Below the pieces are notes generated by a model that saw only the letters and a list, made by a program, of their open reading frames with translations, had not been told where the DNA came from and ran no database searches. The position numbers and the translations under genes were made by a program. A stretch of 15,000 nt of DNA from Chrysomallon squamiferum (Eukaryota > Mollusca > Gastropoda > Neomphalida > Peltospiridae). Location: assembly GCA_012295275.1 (NCBI GenBank), contig CM022674.1, forward strand, positions 6,433,936-6,448,935, read 5' to 3'. Positions 1 to 9,156 of the stretch are shown one piece after another (position 1 is the first letter of the stretch; the number at the start of each line of letters is the position of its first letter).

Positions 1-881
1 TATTAATATTTATGTCTTTCCCTTTTTTCTTTTTCTTTTTTTTTTTCTTATTTGTTTCTTTAAAAAAAAGGTGTGTGTGTGTGTGTGTGCGTGAGTGTTT
101 AATTTTCAAGCCGTACACAACAATAAACTGAAATGTATAGAGCCACAGTGTATCCTGTCGCATTTCAAAGCACCACCATGTCTTCAGTTCAATTCGCTTG
201 TACCCGAAGACTTAGAGTTTATAACAATAAACAATCTTCTTGTCTTCGTTTGTTTCTAATTTGAATAGAATGTAAACTCAAAAATGGGACAGAAAGTCCT
301 TGAAATTGACTTGAAGCTGGGATAAAATCGGTTTTTCAATTTTTATTTTTTCTTTCTTTCATTCTTTCTTCCTTATTAAATTAGTTTTACTGTTCATATC
401 TTTGTAGACTTTTTCCCTTTCTTTTTCTTCTTTTTTTCTTCTTTTTTTTTTTTAATAAAGCTACATGAGTGATATGAAGGACATTTTCAGAAGTAGGCAC
501 ATAAGTTGAAATCGAAGTAATCGAGACTAAAGGGACATAATTTGCTAGCAGAAGTAGCTTTTGTGCGCGTTCAAGTGTATTGTCGGTGATGTTGTTGTTC
601 TTATACCTCTTATTCGTATTTAAAAGCTGTTTCTGAAATTAACAATGATAAGAATAAAGGAATTTTTTTCTATGAACTAGTTTCCACAAAAGTCTGAGAA
701 ATAGATGAAAGAGATCGTTTTGTTTGTTCACTGTGCGAGTCAAAAGAATCCATTATAGATTAGTTGAGAAGTGTTATTCAGCATAAACCGTTTAAACAAT
801 AGACACGTATATTAACACCCTTGAGTTTTGTGTGTGTAGTGCAAACCTTTGTCATGTTACGTGTGTCACATTTGTAGGACG

Positions 882-885
<4 letters not shown>
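1..885. other. Non-coding AT-rich stretch, no gene seen
   Basis: I see no supported exon or RNA gene here. The stretch holds pyrimidine-rich T/C tracts (about 20-56, 340-372, 411-455), a short (GT)9 tract at 71-88, and otherwise unique AT-rich sequence. Open frames are short and lack protein-like composition. It could be upstream intron of the WSC gene or intergenic DNA. Confidence 0.6.

Positions 886-969
<84 letters not shown>
886..969. repeat. (CT)n microsatellite, about 42 units
   Basis: An uninterrupted CT dinucleotide run of about 84 bases. It is followed at 970-1140 by degenerate T/C-rich sequence, a short (GT)n near 996-1010 and (TA)n at 1104-1119. Reading frames across it give only Ser-Leu or Arg-Glu repeats and are not genes. 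Confidence 0.97.
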
Positions 970-971
<2 letters not shown>

Positions 972-1265
972 GTCTGTATTTATATATACATATTATGTGT
1001 GTGTGTGTGTTTTCTTCTCTCATATATATCATTATCTATTTCTTTTTTATCTCTATCTTTATTTCTCTCTGTTTCTTGCTCTCTTATTTGTATTATAAAG
1101 CTGTATATATATATATATTTGTCTCCCTCTCTCTTTCTCTCTTTTTCCGACAGATGTAATCTTCCCCAAGTGTACAGTCATAGTATTAAATCATAGTATT
1201 TAAATATAGAATACTCAGTGACAGTGACCCAACAAAAATTATATTTGTTAACTAACATCTTTGTG

Positions 1266-1440
1266 GCACTTCTGTTTGATAACTATCGTTATATGTTACA
1301 GAACTCCTATTTGATAACTAACAATATATTGTTATTGAACTCCTATTTGATGACTAATATTATATTTATTACAGAACTCCTACTTGATAACTAACAATAT
1401 ATTGTTACTGAACTCCTATTTGATAACTAACGTTACTCCT
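1266..1440. repeat. Minisatellite, about 36-bp unit, about 5 diverged copies
   Basis: The block AACTCCTATTTGATAACTAA recurs about every 36-37 bases, separated by AT-rich spacers such as CAATATATTGTTACTG. Copies start near 1267 (diverged), 1301, 1337, 1374 and 1410. The units differ from each other by several substitutions, so the array is old. No coding role is visible. Confidence 0.85.
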
Positions 1441-1596
1441 AAGGAGAAAGTATAATTATCACATTTTGATTAATGATTCTTGTCGTAGCAGTAAATGTAA
1501 TATTTAAATTTACAGCATACAGCTCTTATCACTGTAGGAATCTTTTAATTGGTTTTAATCGATGAATGCCAACGCCTGTATACTAAAACATCGTTT

Positions 1597-1627
1597 TATA
1601 TATATATTTATATATATATATATATAT
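1597..1627. repeat. (TA)n tract
   Basis: Imperfect TA dinucleotide run with one TTTA interruption in the middle. Confidence 0.85.
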
Positions 1628-1689
1628 CAATTTAAGAATTGACCCCATTTTTGTTCCAAGAAATCTATTAAACATTCATTTTTGTTTTA

Positions 1690-1707
1690 ATGTTATTATT
1701 ATTATTA

Positions 1708-1766
<59 letters not shown>
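1690..1766. repeat. (ATT)n microsatellite
   Basis: About 25 ATT triplets with one G substitution near 1710. It is followed within 16 bases by the (CA)n tract at 1782-1836, so the two form a compound microsatellite. Confidence 0.97.
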
Positions 1767-1781
1767 GCACGATACAACGAA

Positions 1782-1836
1782 AACACACACACACGCACGC
1801 ACGCACACACACACGCACACAGACACACACACACGT
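1782..1836. repeat. (CA)n / (CACG)n microsatellite
   Basis: CA dinucleotides interrupted by CG steps (ACGCACGC) and ending ACACACGTGTACG. The alternating purine-pyrimidine run is the type that can adopt Z-DNA, but nothing here shows that it does. Confidence 0.95.
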
Positions 1837-1839
1837 GTA

Positions 1840-2340
1840 CGTTTTCACAAGTTGTCAGTCGTTACACACGACTGCCGTTAGGTTTTTGTTTCTCTCAGCA
1901 ACTTGTTAAATATTTATCTGAGTCACTCGAGCTGAGAACTTGTCAGAGCTGGAATGAGTCCCACGCTTATCAATTGTTAATGGTGTCGCTTTTGTAGATT
2001 TTCAAACCAGCCATTTCCAGGTGACTCGTAAATTACTGTGGTATACATTTTCCCGTTCAAGTACAAAACATTTCCTGTCTTCTATGGGGAAAACTTAGCC
2101 TGTTTCCAGGGGGGAGGGGTTGTTTTGTTTTTTTATTATTTATTTTATAATATTTTATAAAATTTACTCTTTTTTTATCGTTATTGTTATTTTTCGATTA
2201 TATCAGACATTTATTTAGTCATTTATTTATTTCTCTAATGGAATATTTGAAGTTGAACAAAAGATTACTTTTGTTATTGTTTTCTTTTCCTCAAAAGTTT
2301 CTCTATTTCCCCTCACCAATCATTGTTTTTGGGTGTCTGT
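1840..2340. other. Unique non-coding stretch, no gene seen
   Basis: Moderately complex sequence containing one good-looking splice acceptor (pyrimidine run then CAG ending at 1898). The frames after it close within 100 bases and no matching donor lies before the stops, so I do not call an exon. Confidence 0.5.
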
Positions 2341-2355
2341 ATATCTTTCTATCTA

Positions 2356-2359
<4 letters not shown>

Positions 2360-2451
<92 letters not shown>

Positions 2452-2530
2452 TCTTTATCTCTCTTTATCTCTCTCTCTATTTATCTCTCTCTCTCTTTAT
2501 CTCTGTCTCTCTTTGTCTCTCTCTTTATAG
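2360..2530. repeat. (CT)n microsatellite with degenerate TCTA/TCTTTA tail
   Basis: Perfect CT dinucleotides to about 2438, then a degenerate series of CTAT, CTTTAT and CTGT units to about 2528. The Ser-Leu-Tyr open frames across it are artefacts of the repeat. Confidence 0.96.
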
Positions 2531-2533
2531 CTA

Positions 2534-2616
2534 GAGTATATTCAATTAATAATTTTGAAATGTCATTTATATATTTACGTCTTGGTGTTGTTTTCCTATT
2601 CTTCTTCTTCTTCTTC

Positions 2617-2691
<75 letters not shown>

Positions 2692-2741
2692 TTATTATTA
2701 TTAAAGCTTCTAATTACGGTTTACGTTAGCCATTACGTTTC
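2534..2741 (+). repeat. Dispersed repeat family, copy 1 (contains (TTC)n(ATT)n)
   Basis: This segment matches 7134-7348 in the same orientation. Both begin GTATATTCAAT, continue through an AATGATTTT-like and ATTTCATT-like segment, then TTGTGTTGTTTTGCTATT or a near copy, then (TTC)n followed by (ATT)n, and end TAATTAGGGTTTACG...CCATTAC with few changes. In this copy (TTC)n is at 2601-2618 and (ATT)n at 2621-2688. Because the flanks of the microsatellite match, the two loci are copies of one interspersed element, not two independent microsatellites. I cannot assign it to a known transposon class. Confidence 0.8.
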
Positions 2742-2832
2742 CATTTTGTTGGGGTTTTTTTCGTAAATTTATTAATATTTTGGGTTTTGCTAATCAATAT
2801 GACTCGTTCGCAGATTTCTCTTTATTTATCCG

Positions 2833-2924
2833 TTCATTAATTCATTCTTTCATTCATTCATTCATTCATTCATCATTCTTACGCATTTTGCCAATATATA
2901 TGTATATATATATATATATATATT
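2833..2924. repeat. (ATTC)n tract followed by (TA)n tract
   Basis: About nine ATTC units at 2833-2873 and an imperfect TA run at 2894-2924, separated by 20 bases of unique sequence. Confidence 0.9.
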
Positions 2925-2929
2925 TCGGA

Positions 2930-3492
2930 CAGATCAAAATTAAATTTCGATTATATTCCGCTCTTTTCTTCAGCACATATAATTATGTAAACACCGAGTC
3001 ATAGATTATGCTGAGGCATAAAACAATAGGCTGAAGGCGCTTAAACGTAACTAAGTGGCGTCATTTTTCCTATCATAAACATTTTCATATTGACATTTTC
3101 ATAATTTTTATCCTACATAATGTCATAACGAGGTGAATTAGTATATAATGACACGTAAACTAAAATAATTTTCCAACATCGTTAGCGACGAAGCTTTCAG
3201 TGTTCGACAGCATAATGGGTCTGTTATACAATAATTTTCGTGTGTGTTTATCAAAACACAAACACAAAAATAACAACGGCAAAGCAACAACGACAGCAAC
3301 AAAAGAGACGTTAGTCTGATGATCGAGAATGGTGAAAAGAAAATTACATTTTTAAAAATGTATTCATTTTTTTTTTTTAAATATGATTCGGACGCAGAAC
3401 AAAAATGCACAGCAACGAATCGTTCAGCACCCGCGATCGAAAAACATGAATTGTTCAGTAGCGGTTACCTGTCAGTGAATAATAATATTTAA
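2930..3492. other. Unique AT-rich stretch, no gene seen
   Basis: No coding signal, RNA gene or repeat family recognised. The only frame of note is a minus-strand open stretch at 3138-3410 with low-complexity composition and no recognisable domain. Confidence 0.5.
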
Positions 3493-3504
3493 CATTATTA
3501 TTAT

Positions 3505-3540
<36 letters not shown>

Positions 3541-3590
3541 ACTACTACTACTACTACTTATTATTATTATTATTATTATTGTTGTTATTG
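3493..3590. repeat. (ATT)n(ACT)n(ATT)n compound triplet repeat
   Basis: A short ATT run, then about 24 ACT triplets with one phase slip at 3540-3541, then ATT again ending in GTT units. The poly-Val/Ile/Ser frame on the minus strand is a product of the repeat. Confidence 0.95.
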
Positions 3591-4185
3591 TTAGTACAAT
3601 TCTACTAATACTACTATTATTGTTATTGTAGTTTTTAACAGTTAAAAATAGATGAATAAATTTCTCTACATAATTACTTACTACTCTATAATTAAAAAAT
3701 TTGTAAAAATTAATCGAAAAAACAATATATATTAACGAAATCAAAGTTAATGTTTTAGTATCTTTATGATCGAATACTGGTTTCTTACAATGGCTGCCAT
3801 CTCAGAAAACGTCGAGCACCGCCTGATTTAAATTGAAATAACAATCAATATAAAGTTTCATTATGGATAAAGCATGTTATCGGTGAAACGTGCGTGTTCA
3901 ACTCGTTAAACGCTAAAGTGAGTATTGATATAGGAATTTCACGAAGCTTATTTCGTGGGTCATGGAAGTACCGTTGTCACAGAAAGTCAGTTTGTTACCA
4001 GTGACGTTTCTTGCGGTTACTGGGTTGGCAGCATTAGCAAAACGTCTTTCGGCTAGACTGACAGATAATCAGAAATGACATATCATACTAGTGAAAAATT
4101 AGGTCTGTTGTTGCATAACTGTTCGGTGCCAGTCTTGACTGATGTTAACAGAGCAGTACGGAACAGGTAGAAAGAAGAAAGGTGA
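3591..4185. other. Unique stretch, no supported gene; one small signal-peptide-like frame
   Basis: Mostly unique AT-rich sequence. A 38-codon open frame at 3962-4078 (+) reads with a hydrophobic core (VSLLPVTFLAVTGLAALA) after a short N-terminus and could resemble a signal peptide. It has no good phase-1 splice donor to join the WSC gene and ends in TGA, so it is recorded but not called as a gene. Confidence 0.4.
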
Positions 4186-4189
4186 GGTT

Positions 4190-5020
4190 AAGGTCAGGTC
4201 TAGGTCAAGCTCACAGACAGAAAACAAATAATCGACTGTTATTTCGACATGTCACATATGCAACCAGCCTCCATGAGCTGTGGAGGCCACGTGACCGGAT
4301 ATCCTCCAACACGGCCAGATGTCACGTGACAGCGATCTATTAAAAAGATCTCCGCTGACTCTAAGACACAAACGGGACCCTCCTCCATGGTGTGTAATGC
4401 CAGGGTGACAGGTAACGTCAGAACACGGCGCAGGTTTCTCTGGTCCAGTGAAAGCCGAGTCCTGTTTAACGCGTTCGATGGCAGAACGGGAAAGAGGGAG
4501 GCCGTACAGGAGAATCATTTCACCAAGAGAACATTTAGGAGACTGCTGCCTTTTGCTGAATGGTCTGTCATAATGTCATCGGGGATGCTGTTCCTGCAGT
4601 TAATTATAAGCAATTAATTATAAGCTGGAACAGGTAGTTTTGCACGGAAAGCTCAATGGACAGATTTTTCAAACAGACTTTTTGGATACCGACGTTATTC
4701 CACTTTTTTGATAACCAAGGACTTGCCGCCATGCGTTGTTCCTTACACACGGATGACAACACCAGGCCACGCAAAACACCAGCAGTGTACCATCATCTGA
4801 CCGATCAGATAGACGTCTTGGCCAGCGAAGTGTCCGAATCTTAATCCTTGTCCGAACGTTTACCGGGTATTTTGGGTCGGAGAGTAAATAAACGCCATGG
4901 AACCATCCGTGCAGAATCTCTAGGATCCAGACCAAGGATTCTGTGAAGAATGACGCACCATCCCACAGACAAGAGTGTGAGTAGACGTACGCAGAACGCA
5001 TCTCATCCGTGAGAGAGGGA
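4190..5020 (+). mobile_element. Decayed Tc1-like transposase (IS630-Tc1-mariner superfamily)
   Basis: Read on the + strand with frame changes, this stretch keeps the order of Tc1 transposase landmarks. Near 4290-4400 come an ISSNTARCHV-like segment (family: the linker before the catalytic core), LTLRHKR, and WCNA at 4386-4397. At about 4434-4480 RFLWSSESRVLF is followed by FDGR, matching the family's VLFSDESRF...DGR. Near 4756 TDDNTRP matches QDNARPH, WPAKCPNLNP at 4819-4848 matches WPARSPDLNP, and LGRRV follows near 4870. Near 4950-5010 RTIPQTRV matches the C-terminal IPQ motif. The first catalytic Asp is replaced (SDES to SSES), the acidic residue of IEH is not preserved, and several stops and frameshifts interrupt the frame. 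It is therefore a dead copy. Terminal inverted repeats are not resolved, so the ends are approximate. Confidence 0.85.
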
Positions 5021-5034
5021 ACGGGACGGGGTGG

Positions 5035-5130
5035 GACACACCCGCAAGTAAACGAGCAAAGTCGGGTGTCAGAGATCGCCAAAGAAGAACACTGGAGTGT
5101 GTTTAGTTTAGATAAGGCATTGGAGAGTCC
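5035..5130 (-). mobile_element. Short Tc1-like fragment, opposite orientation to the adjoining relic
   Basis: The + strand at 5055-5096 (GCAAAGTCG then TGTCAGAGATCGCCAAAGAA) is nearly identical to 8191-8231, which lies inside the minus-strand Tc1 relic. Similarity continues weakly to about 5140. Its reverse complement reads LLWRSLTPDFA, a decayed form of the family's LPWPSLSPDLNP motif. This fragment lies tail-to-tail against the + strand relic that ends just before it. It may be a separate insertion or a rearranged end. Confidence 0.6.
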
Positions 5131-5845
5131 AGTTACTGGAAATGACTATAGTACAACGAGACATTGTCAAATTAGTTTCGAACAGATTTTATTTGTGAAG
5201 TTCTTCTTACAGCGACATACTTATTTTAGTTGTGTATACGTCTGACTCTCAAAACTCTGTCAGTGAAGACATCAATATTTATCCAGGTTTTTCTGTTTTT
5301 ATGGTCTTATAGTAGAGATTATTGAATGAAACACCAGGAACACTTCACGCTGTCGAGGTTATAATTATTACGCATTAGAAACATAACCCACATTTTAAAC
5401 ATAAGCATATTAGAAAGAAAAAAAAAAAAAAAACCGGTTATGCTTGACTACTGAAATGCACATAAATGACATTAAAATTATATCATGCATTTCGCGTTAT
5501 CAATTAAATGAAACAGAAATTGTAAACGTCTGTGAAATGTATTTTCTGTGTTCTTAAAGCCACTTATCGTATTTTACTTTTTATTTTATTTTTTTTATTT
5601 TATTTTTTTTTTAATGAAAAATGCATCGATTTCTTGAAATATTTATCATTAAAGTTGTAAATTCTCTTTGAACACGATATTGACGTTGGGATTAATCACG
5701 TAAGGATTGCTAGCAAATTAAGGTTCAAATCAAACGTGTTTTTCTTTTTTTTTTTTTTAAAAAGAAATAAAGAAAACCCATTAATAATACTGAATGTTTA
5801 ATTTTACTCTTATTTTATTTATTAATTTTTGTATTATTATTATTT

Positions 5846-5850
<5 letters not shown>
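5131..5850. other. AT-rich non-coding stretch, no gene seen
   Basis: It contains homopolymer-rich patches (A-run near 5419-5433, TTTTA-rich 5578-5613, T-run then A-rich 5741-5775). No exon with matching splice sites is visible and no repeat family is recognised apart from weak similarity at the very start. Confidence 0.55.

Positions 5851-5880
<30 letters not shown>
5851..5880. repeat. (GT)15 microsatellite
   Basis: Fifteen uninterrupted GT units followed by T-rich sequence. Confidence 0.96.
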
Positions 5881-5884
<4 letters not shown>

Positions 5885-5963
5885 CTTTATTTTAATTTTA
5901 TTTTAAATCTTTTTTTTTTTTTGGGGGAGGGGATGAGACAAAGCTGCCTGCTGTATTTTTTTC

Positions 5964-6000
5964 ATAATAATAATAATAATAATAATGCATATTATTATGC

Positions 6001-6078
<78 letters not shown>
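5964..6078. repeat. (AAT)n then (ATT)n inverted triplet repeat
   Basis: About seven AAT units (5964-5986) are followed by a near-palindromic AATAATGCATATTATT centre and about 25 ATT units to 6078. The two arms are reverse complements, so the short arm can pair with part of the long arm to form a hairpin or cruciform. Confidence 0.93.
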
Positions 6079-6079
<1 letters not shown>

Positions 6080-6099
6080 ATACAAACATATTTTTAATA

Positions 6100-6184
6100 T
6101 ATTTTTATTTTATTTTATTTCATTTTATTTTATTTTATTTTATTTTATTTTATTTTATTTTATTTTATTTTATTTTTTTTTTTT
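6100..6184. repeat. (TTTTA)n pentanucleotide repeat
   Basis: About 15 TTTTA units with one C substitution near 6121, ending in a T-run and a CTCTCTCTCC tract. Confidence 0.95.
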
Positions 6185-6882
6185 CTCTCTCTCCTGTCAG
6201 GCTGCTTGGTTATCTGTCTAATTAATTATGAGTAATTTACACTGTCACACTGTATTAAAAAAAAAAAAACCTGTCTGTTTAATCAGAATCATATAACACA
6301 GAAAATACCGATACGGAATAACTACATAATACAATACATCCGTATCTTTGTTCTTCGTTTTAAATGTCCCACCGCGCCCCACAATGGAAACCATTTCCCT
6401 AGATATAAAAATCTATTTCTCTCTTTTATAGACGTTATCGATTTTTCTGACGCAGCAACCAAATGTGATAAATAAAAAAACATTTACTGAACGACCAAAG
6501 GTAACAAACCTACAGATCCGCCATATTGTCTGAACGACAATGTCGACAATGAAACGGAAATAGCTTTAATTTATTTTCTATCGATGGGGGGTGGGGGGAA
6601 TGGTTGTATGGCGGGGTTTAGTTGAATAGTTTTTGGACAGACGTAGTATCCAACCTCCTCCATATTTGCCATCACGATTATTTGTCCGTTCCAAATAGTT
6701 CTCCATAATGTGTGTATATTTTCTTTGCTATCTGTATAAAGTGCATATTAACTCAACAGATTCTGTGAATCACACAGATTCGAGTCTTTTGTTGCTGAAT
6801 GTATCGACTGGTCTTTATTATTCAAAATATGACATGCCGAAGATTAAGGCCTGATTCTTTTACTATTATTACTATTACTGTA
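6185..6882. other. Unique stretch, no gene seen
   Basis: A pyrimidine tract followed by CAG (ending at 6200) looks like a splice acceptor. All three frames after it close within about 40 bases and no donor precedes the stops. A G-rich patch (6585-6600) stands out in otherwise AT-rich sequence. No domain or repeat family is recognised. Confidence 0.5.
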
Positions 6883-6956
<74 letters not shown>

Positions 6957-6975
6957 TTTTTTTTGTATTTATTTA
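6883..6975. repeat. (ATT)n followed by (ATTT)n
   Basis: About 15 ATT units to about 6930, then TATT tetranucleotides to about 6960 and a degenerate T-rich tail. Confidence 0.95.
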
Positions 6976-7133
6976 TTATGGGGGTGGGTCAGAATCAGTG
7001 TTACAGGGGTGAAAGATTCAAGTCCGCGAGGGAGCTCAAAATACCTAAAATCCTGGTAATTGGTTAATACGACCAAGTAAGCGGTTTCATGTGTTGTCTT
7101 ACCGTGAACTATCCAAGCATTTCTTTTATTCTT

Positions 7134-7221
7134 GGTATATTCAATAAATGATTTTAAGATTTCATTCATACATTTATTTATTTATTTATTTATGTCTTTG
7201 TGTTGTTTTGCTATTATCCTT

Positions 7222-7290
<69 letters not shown>

Positions 7291-7348
7291 GTTGTTGTTG
7301 TTGTTGATAATGGTCCTAATTAGGGTTTACGAAAACCATTACTTTTCG
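7134..7348 (+). repeat. Dispersed repeat family, copy 2 (contains (TTC)n(ATT)n(GTT)n)
   Basis: Second copy of the element at 2534-2741, same orientation, with the same order of parts. Its internal tracts are (ATTT)n at about 7171-7192, (TTC)n at 7218-7249, (ATT)n to about 7290 and (GTT)n to about 7305. The end of the shared segment (TTTACG...CCATTAC) stops about ten bases before the first supported coding exon, so its last bases sit beside the polypyrimidine tract of that exon's splice acceptor. Confidence 0.8.
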
Positions 7349-7358
7349 TTTTTTTCAG

Positions 7359-7570
7359 TAACTCCAGCCGTAAGCGCCTTGCGCACCTTCTTTTTCGTAC
7401 GGAGGTATGGACGCTACGATCCCTTTCAAATAATAAACAGTTCACAGCATATACTTGTAGGGGTGAATGACTGTCCCGAAGATGAGTCAAAGGACCTCAT
7501 AACCCATATATGGAAGGGAGATTACAGAAATCCGATTTTAGATAACATAACAGATTACAACGTCACCGAC
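7359..7570 (+). CDS. WSC gene, first visible exon (residues 1-71)
   Basis: The acceptor is CGTTTTTTTCAG ending at 7358 and the donor is GTAAGT at 7571, a consensus site. The exon enters in phase 1 (the first codon is completed by TA) and leaves in phase 0. It encodes a segment beginning VTPAVSALRTFFFVRRYGRY and ending NITDYNVTD, with one cysteine (C39) and sequons at N27, N63 and N68. No start codon fits in this frame, so an upstream exon carrying the N-terminus is missing. No domain is recognised. If intron 1 were retained, the frame would run 11 codons further to a TAA at 7604-7606. Confidence 0.8.
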
Positions 7571-7815
7571 GTAAGTATTACAAATGCTACGTATGTTTAT
7601 TACTAAAGTAAAATAGGTAGTTACATAAATACAATGGTAATGACGTTGGTGTTACATAAATTCAGCTATTATGACGTAAGTAAAGCATAAAATGCAATGT
7701 TATCGACATTACTATTACGTAGAAATTATAATGATGATGTAATTATATCATTATAACAATGTTATTACAACTGTGTTAACGACATAAGTATAACAATGTT
7801 AGTTAGTACTATATA
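7567..7815. repeat. Diverged tandem array built on a TGACGTAAG-type unit, block 1
   Basis: Units carry TGACGTAAGTA or close variants with ATAACAATGTTATTAC and TTACATAAAT spacers. Matching cores are at 7567 (the exon's own CCGACGTAAGTATTAC), 7641, 7672 and about 7702 and 7780. The units are diverged and the spacing irregular in this block. The same unit type is more regular at 8836-9080. Confidence 0.65.
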
Positions 7816-7984
7816 AATGTACTAACAGCCATAGAAAACGCAGCTTTAACTCTGGTGTTATTAAATCAATGAAAGCATCAAGAAAATGTTAATCAGTCAC
7901 TGTATTAGGAAAACGACAAAGTCCAAGAGGTTAGTAACATCCTATAATTTCACTTACGGTGTGTGGGTTATTAACAGACAGAAC

Positions 7985-8600
7985 TTCTAGTAATGGGTTA
8001 CAAACTGTTGATAATGGGTGAGGCCACCACAGGCAGCATAGCGACGTCTCGTGAAACAAACGACACTCCTGACGAAGTCCCGAGGGTACATCTGATGCCA
8101 CAGGCCGAACGAAATTTGCCTCTAATTGTGCAAGCAAAGGTTTGCATCTAGTGGTAACAGTCCTGTTGCATCTTTGAAATGTTCTTTAGCGGCAAAGTCG
8201 AGTGTCAGAGATCGCCAAAGAAGGACACTGATGCGTTTGTGGTTGATACGAGCATGGAGAGTCTAACTGTGTTATGTCTGGTGCTATCGTATTGCAACGT
8301 CTGCAGATTACGGCGAGCTGTCACGTGACGAATGACGCGTTTTTTTTTTTTTTTTTTTGAGGAGCTCGTCGCTCTAGCTTTCGACATTGCGACGTCCTCG
8401 GAAGACGTGAAGGTCTGTGCTGCCTTGCGTACTGATTCCTCGGAGACACAACCGTTGGCGTATTATCTTTCGCCACATCAGCCAAACCGGCATCTAACCA
8501 AGATGTCTGTAGAGCTGAGATGGAAATCTGGATTTACCTGTAAAGAGCATCTGTCCCCAGTTTTCGGCTCCTTTTCGATGCAAGAAAATATCAGCATCTT
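7985..8600 (-). mobile_element. Decayed Tc1-like transposase in intron 1, minus strand
   Basis: Reading the minus strand downward from about 8600: NWGQMLFTGKSRF (8562-8522) matches the family's W..VLFTDESRF around the first catalytic Asp, which is lost here. WRSLTLDFAAKEH (8217-8179) matches WPSLSPDLNPIEH. LAQLEANF and then WHQMYPRDFVRSVV match the helix and the IPQDFIRSLV segment. RRRYAACGGLTHY matches the C-terminal RRR...GGHTRY, and a TAG at 7989-7987 ends the frame. Frameshifts and at least one internal stop show that it is inactive. A T-run of about 19 bases (8340-8358 on the + strand) interrupts it. The N-terminal DNA-binding part and the inverted repeats are not recognised. Confidence 0.8.
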
Positions 8601-8835
8601 GAACGTCGATGATGCATTAACTTAAGGTCGATCACAACAAATGAATTTGAAACTCGGTTCCCTACTTCGCAGTCATAGAAATGCTACAGTATGCTTGTGC
8701 GTGCCTGTTACAGATTTTCAAATCCCGAATGACAACATGCAAGTGCACGAAGTATGGTTTGACGTGCAGGTTTAAAGATCGGGATTCATTCTGACTTTTA
8801 TTTCAGACGTCACCTGCAAAAAAAAAAAAAAAGTG

Positions 8836-9080
8836 TTGATGACGTATGTGTATCAGTACCATTTATTATCACATAAGTGCAGTGTTAATGACGTATGATA
8901 ATGTTATTGTGTATTACCTAAATAATATGCTAATGAGGTAAGCATAGCAACATTATTCCGTATTGCATAAATACTATGCCCATGACGTAAGCATAACAAT
9001 TATTAAATAGTTTGTTAATTCCAGTCTAAAATGACGTATGAACTTATTATTACATAAACCCACTGTTAATGACGTAGCGG
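8836..9080. repeat. Tandem array of a TGACGTA-type unit, block 2, period about 48
   Basis: TGACGTA or TGAGGTA cores start at 8840, 8889, 8934, 8983, 9032 and 9070, giving spacings of 49, 45, 49, 49 and 38. Between them are recurring pieces such as TATTACATAAAT and GTAAGCATAACAA. It lies on the far side of the Tc1 relic from block 1 and shares the same unit, so one array was probably split by the transposon. An A-run (8818-8832) directly precedes it. Confidence 0.75.
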
Positions 9081-9156
9081 GGTTTCTGCACAAATACATA
9101 CGTATACAAGTTGCTAGTATTTATCGGTGGCACTAAATATTCTCTCGTTCTTTCAG

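Noticed and set aside
1890-2025. Possible exon after a good acceptor at 1898
   Set aside because: One frame stays open for 32 codons to a TAG, the others close sooner, and no adequate donor precedes the stops. No similarity is recognised.
2184-2766. Ser-Leu and poly-Leu open frames on the + strand
   Set aside because: They read through (CT)n and (ATT)n microsatellites; no non-repeat coding sequence supports them.
4669-5082. 137-codon minus-strand open frame
   Set aside because: It is mostly antisense to the + strand Tc1 relic, whose sense strand carries the recognisable transposase motifs.
6170-6240. Possible exon after the pyrimidine tract and CAG ending at 6200
   Set aside because: All three frames close within about 40 bases without a donor.
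6969-7169. SINE or tRNA-derived element suggested by GATTCAAGTCC near 7017
   Set aside because: The box-B-like string is short, no convincing A box lies at the right distance, and no tRNA fold could be drawn. A 66-codon minus-strand frame here has non-repetitive composition but no recognised domain.
8332-8625. 97-codon + strand open frame
   Set aside because: It begins in a T-run and is antisense to the minus-strand Tc1 relic, which has the LFTGKSRF motif here.
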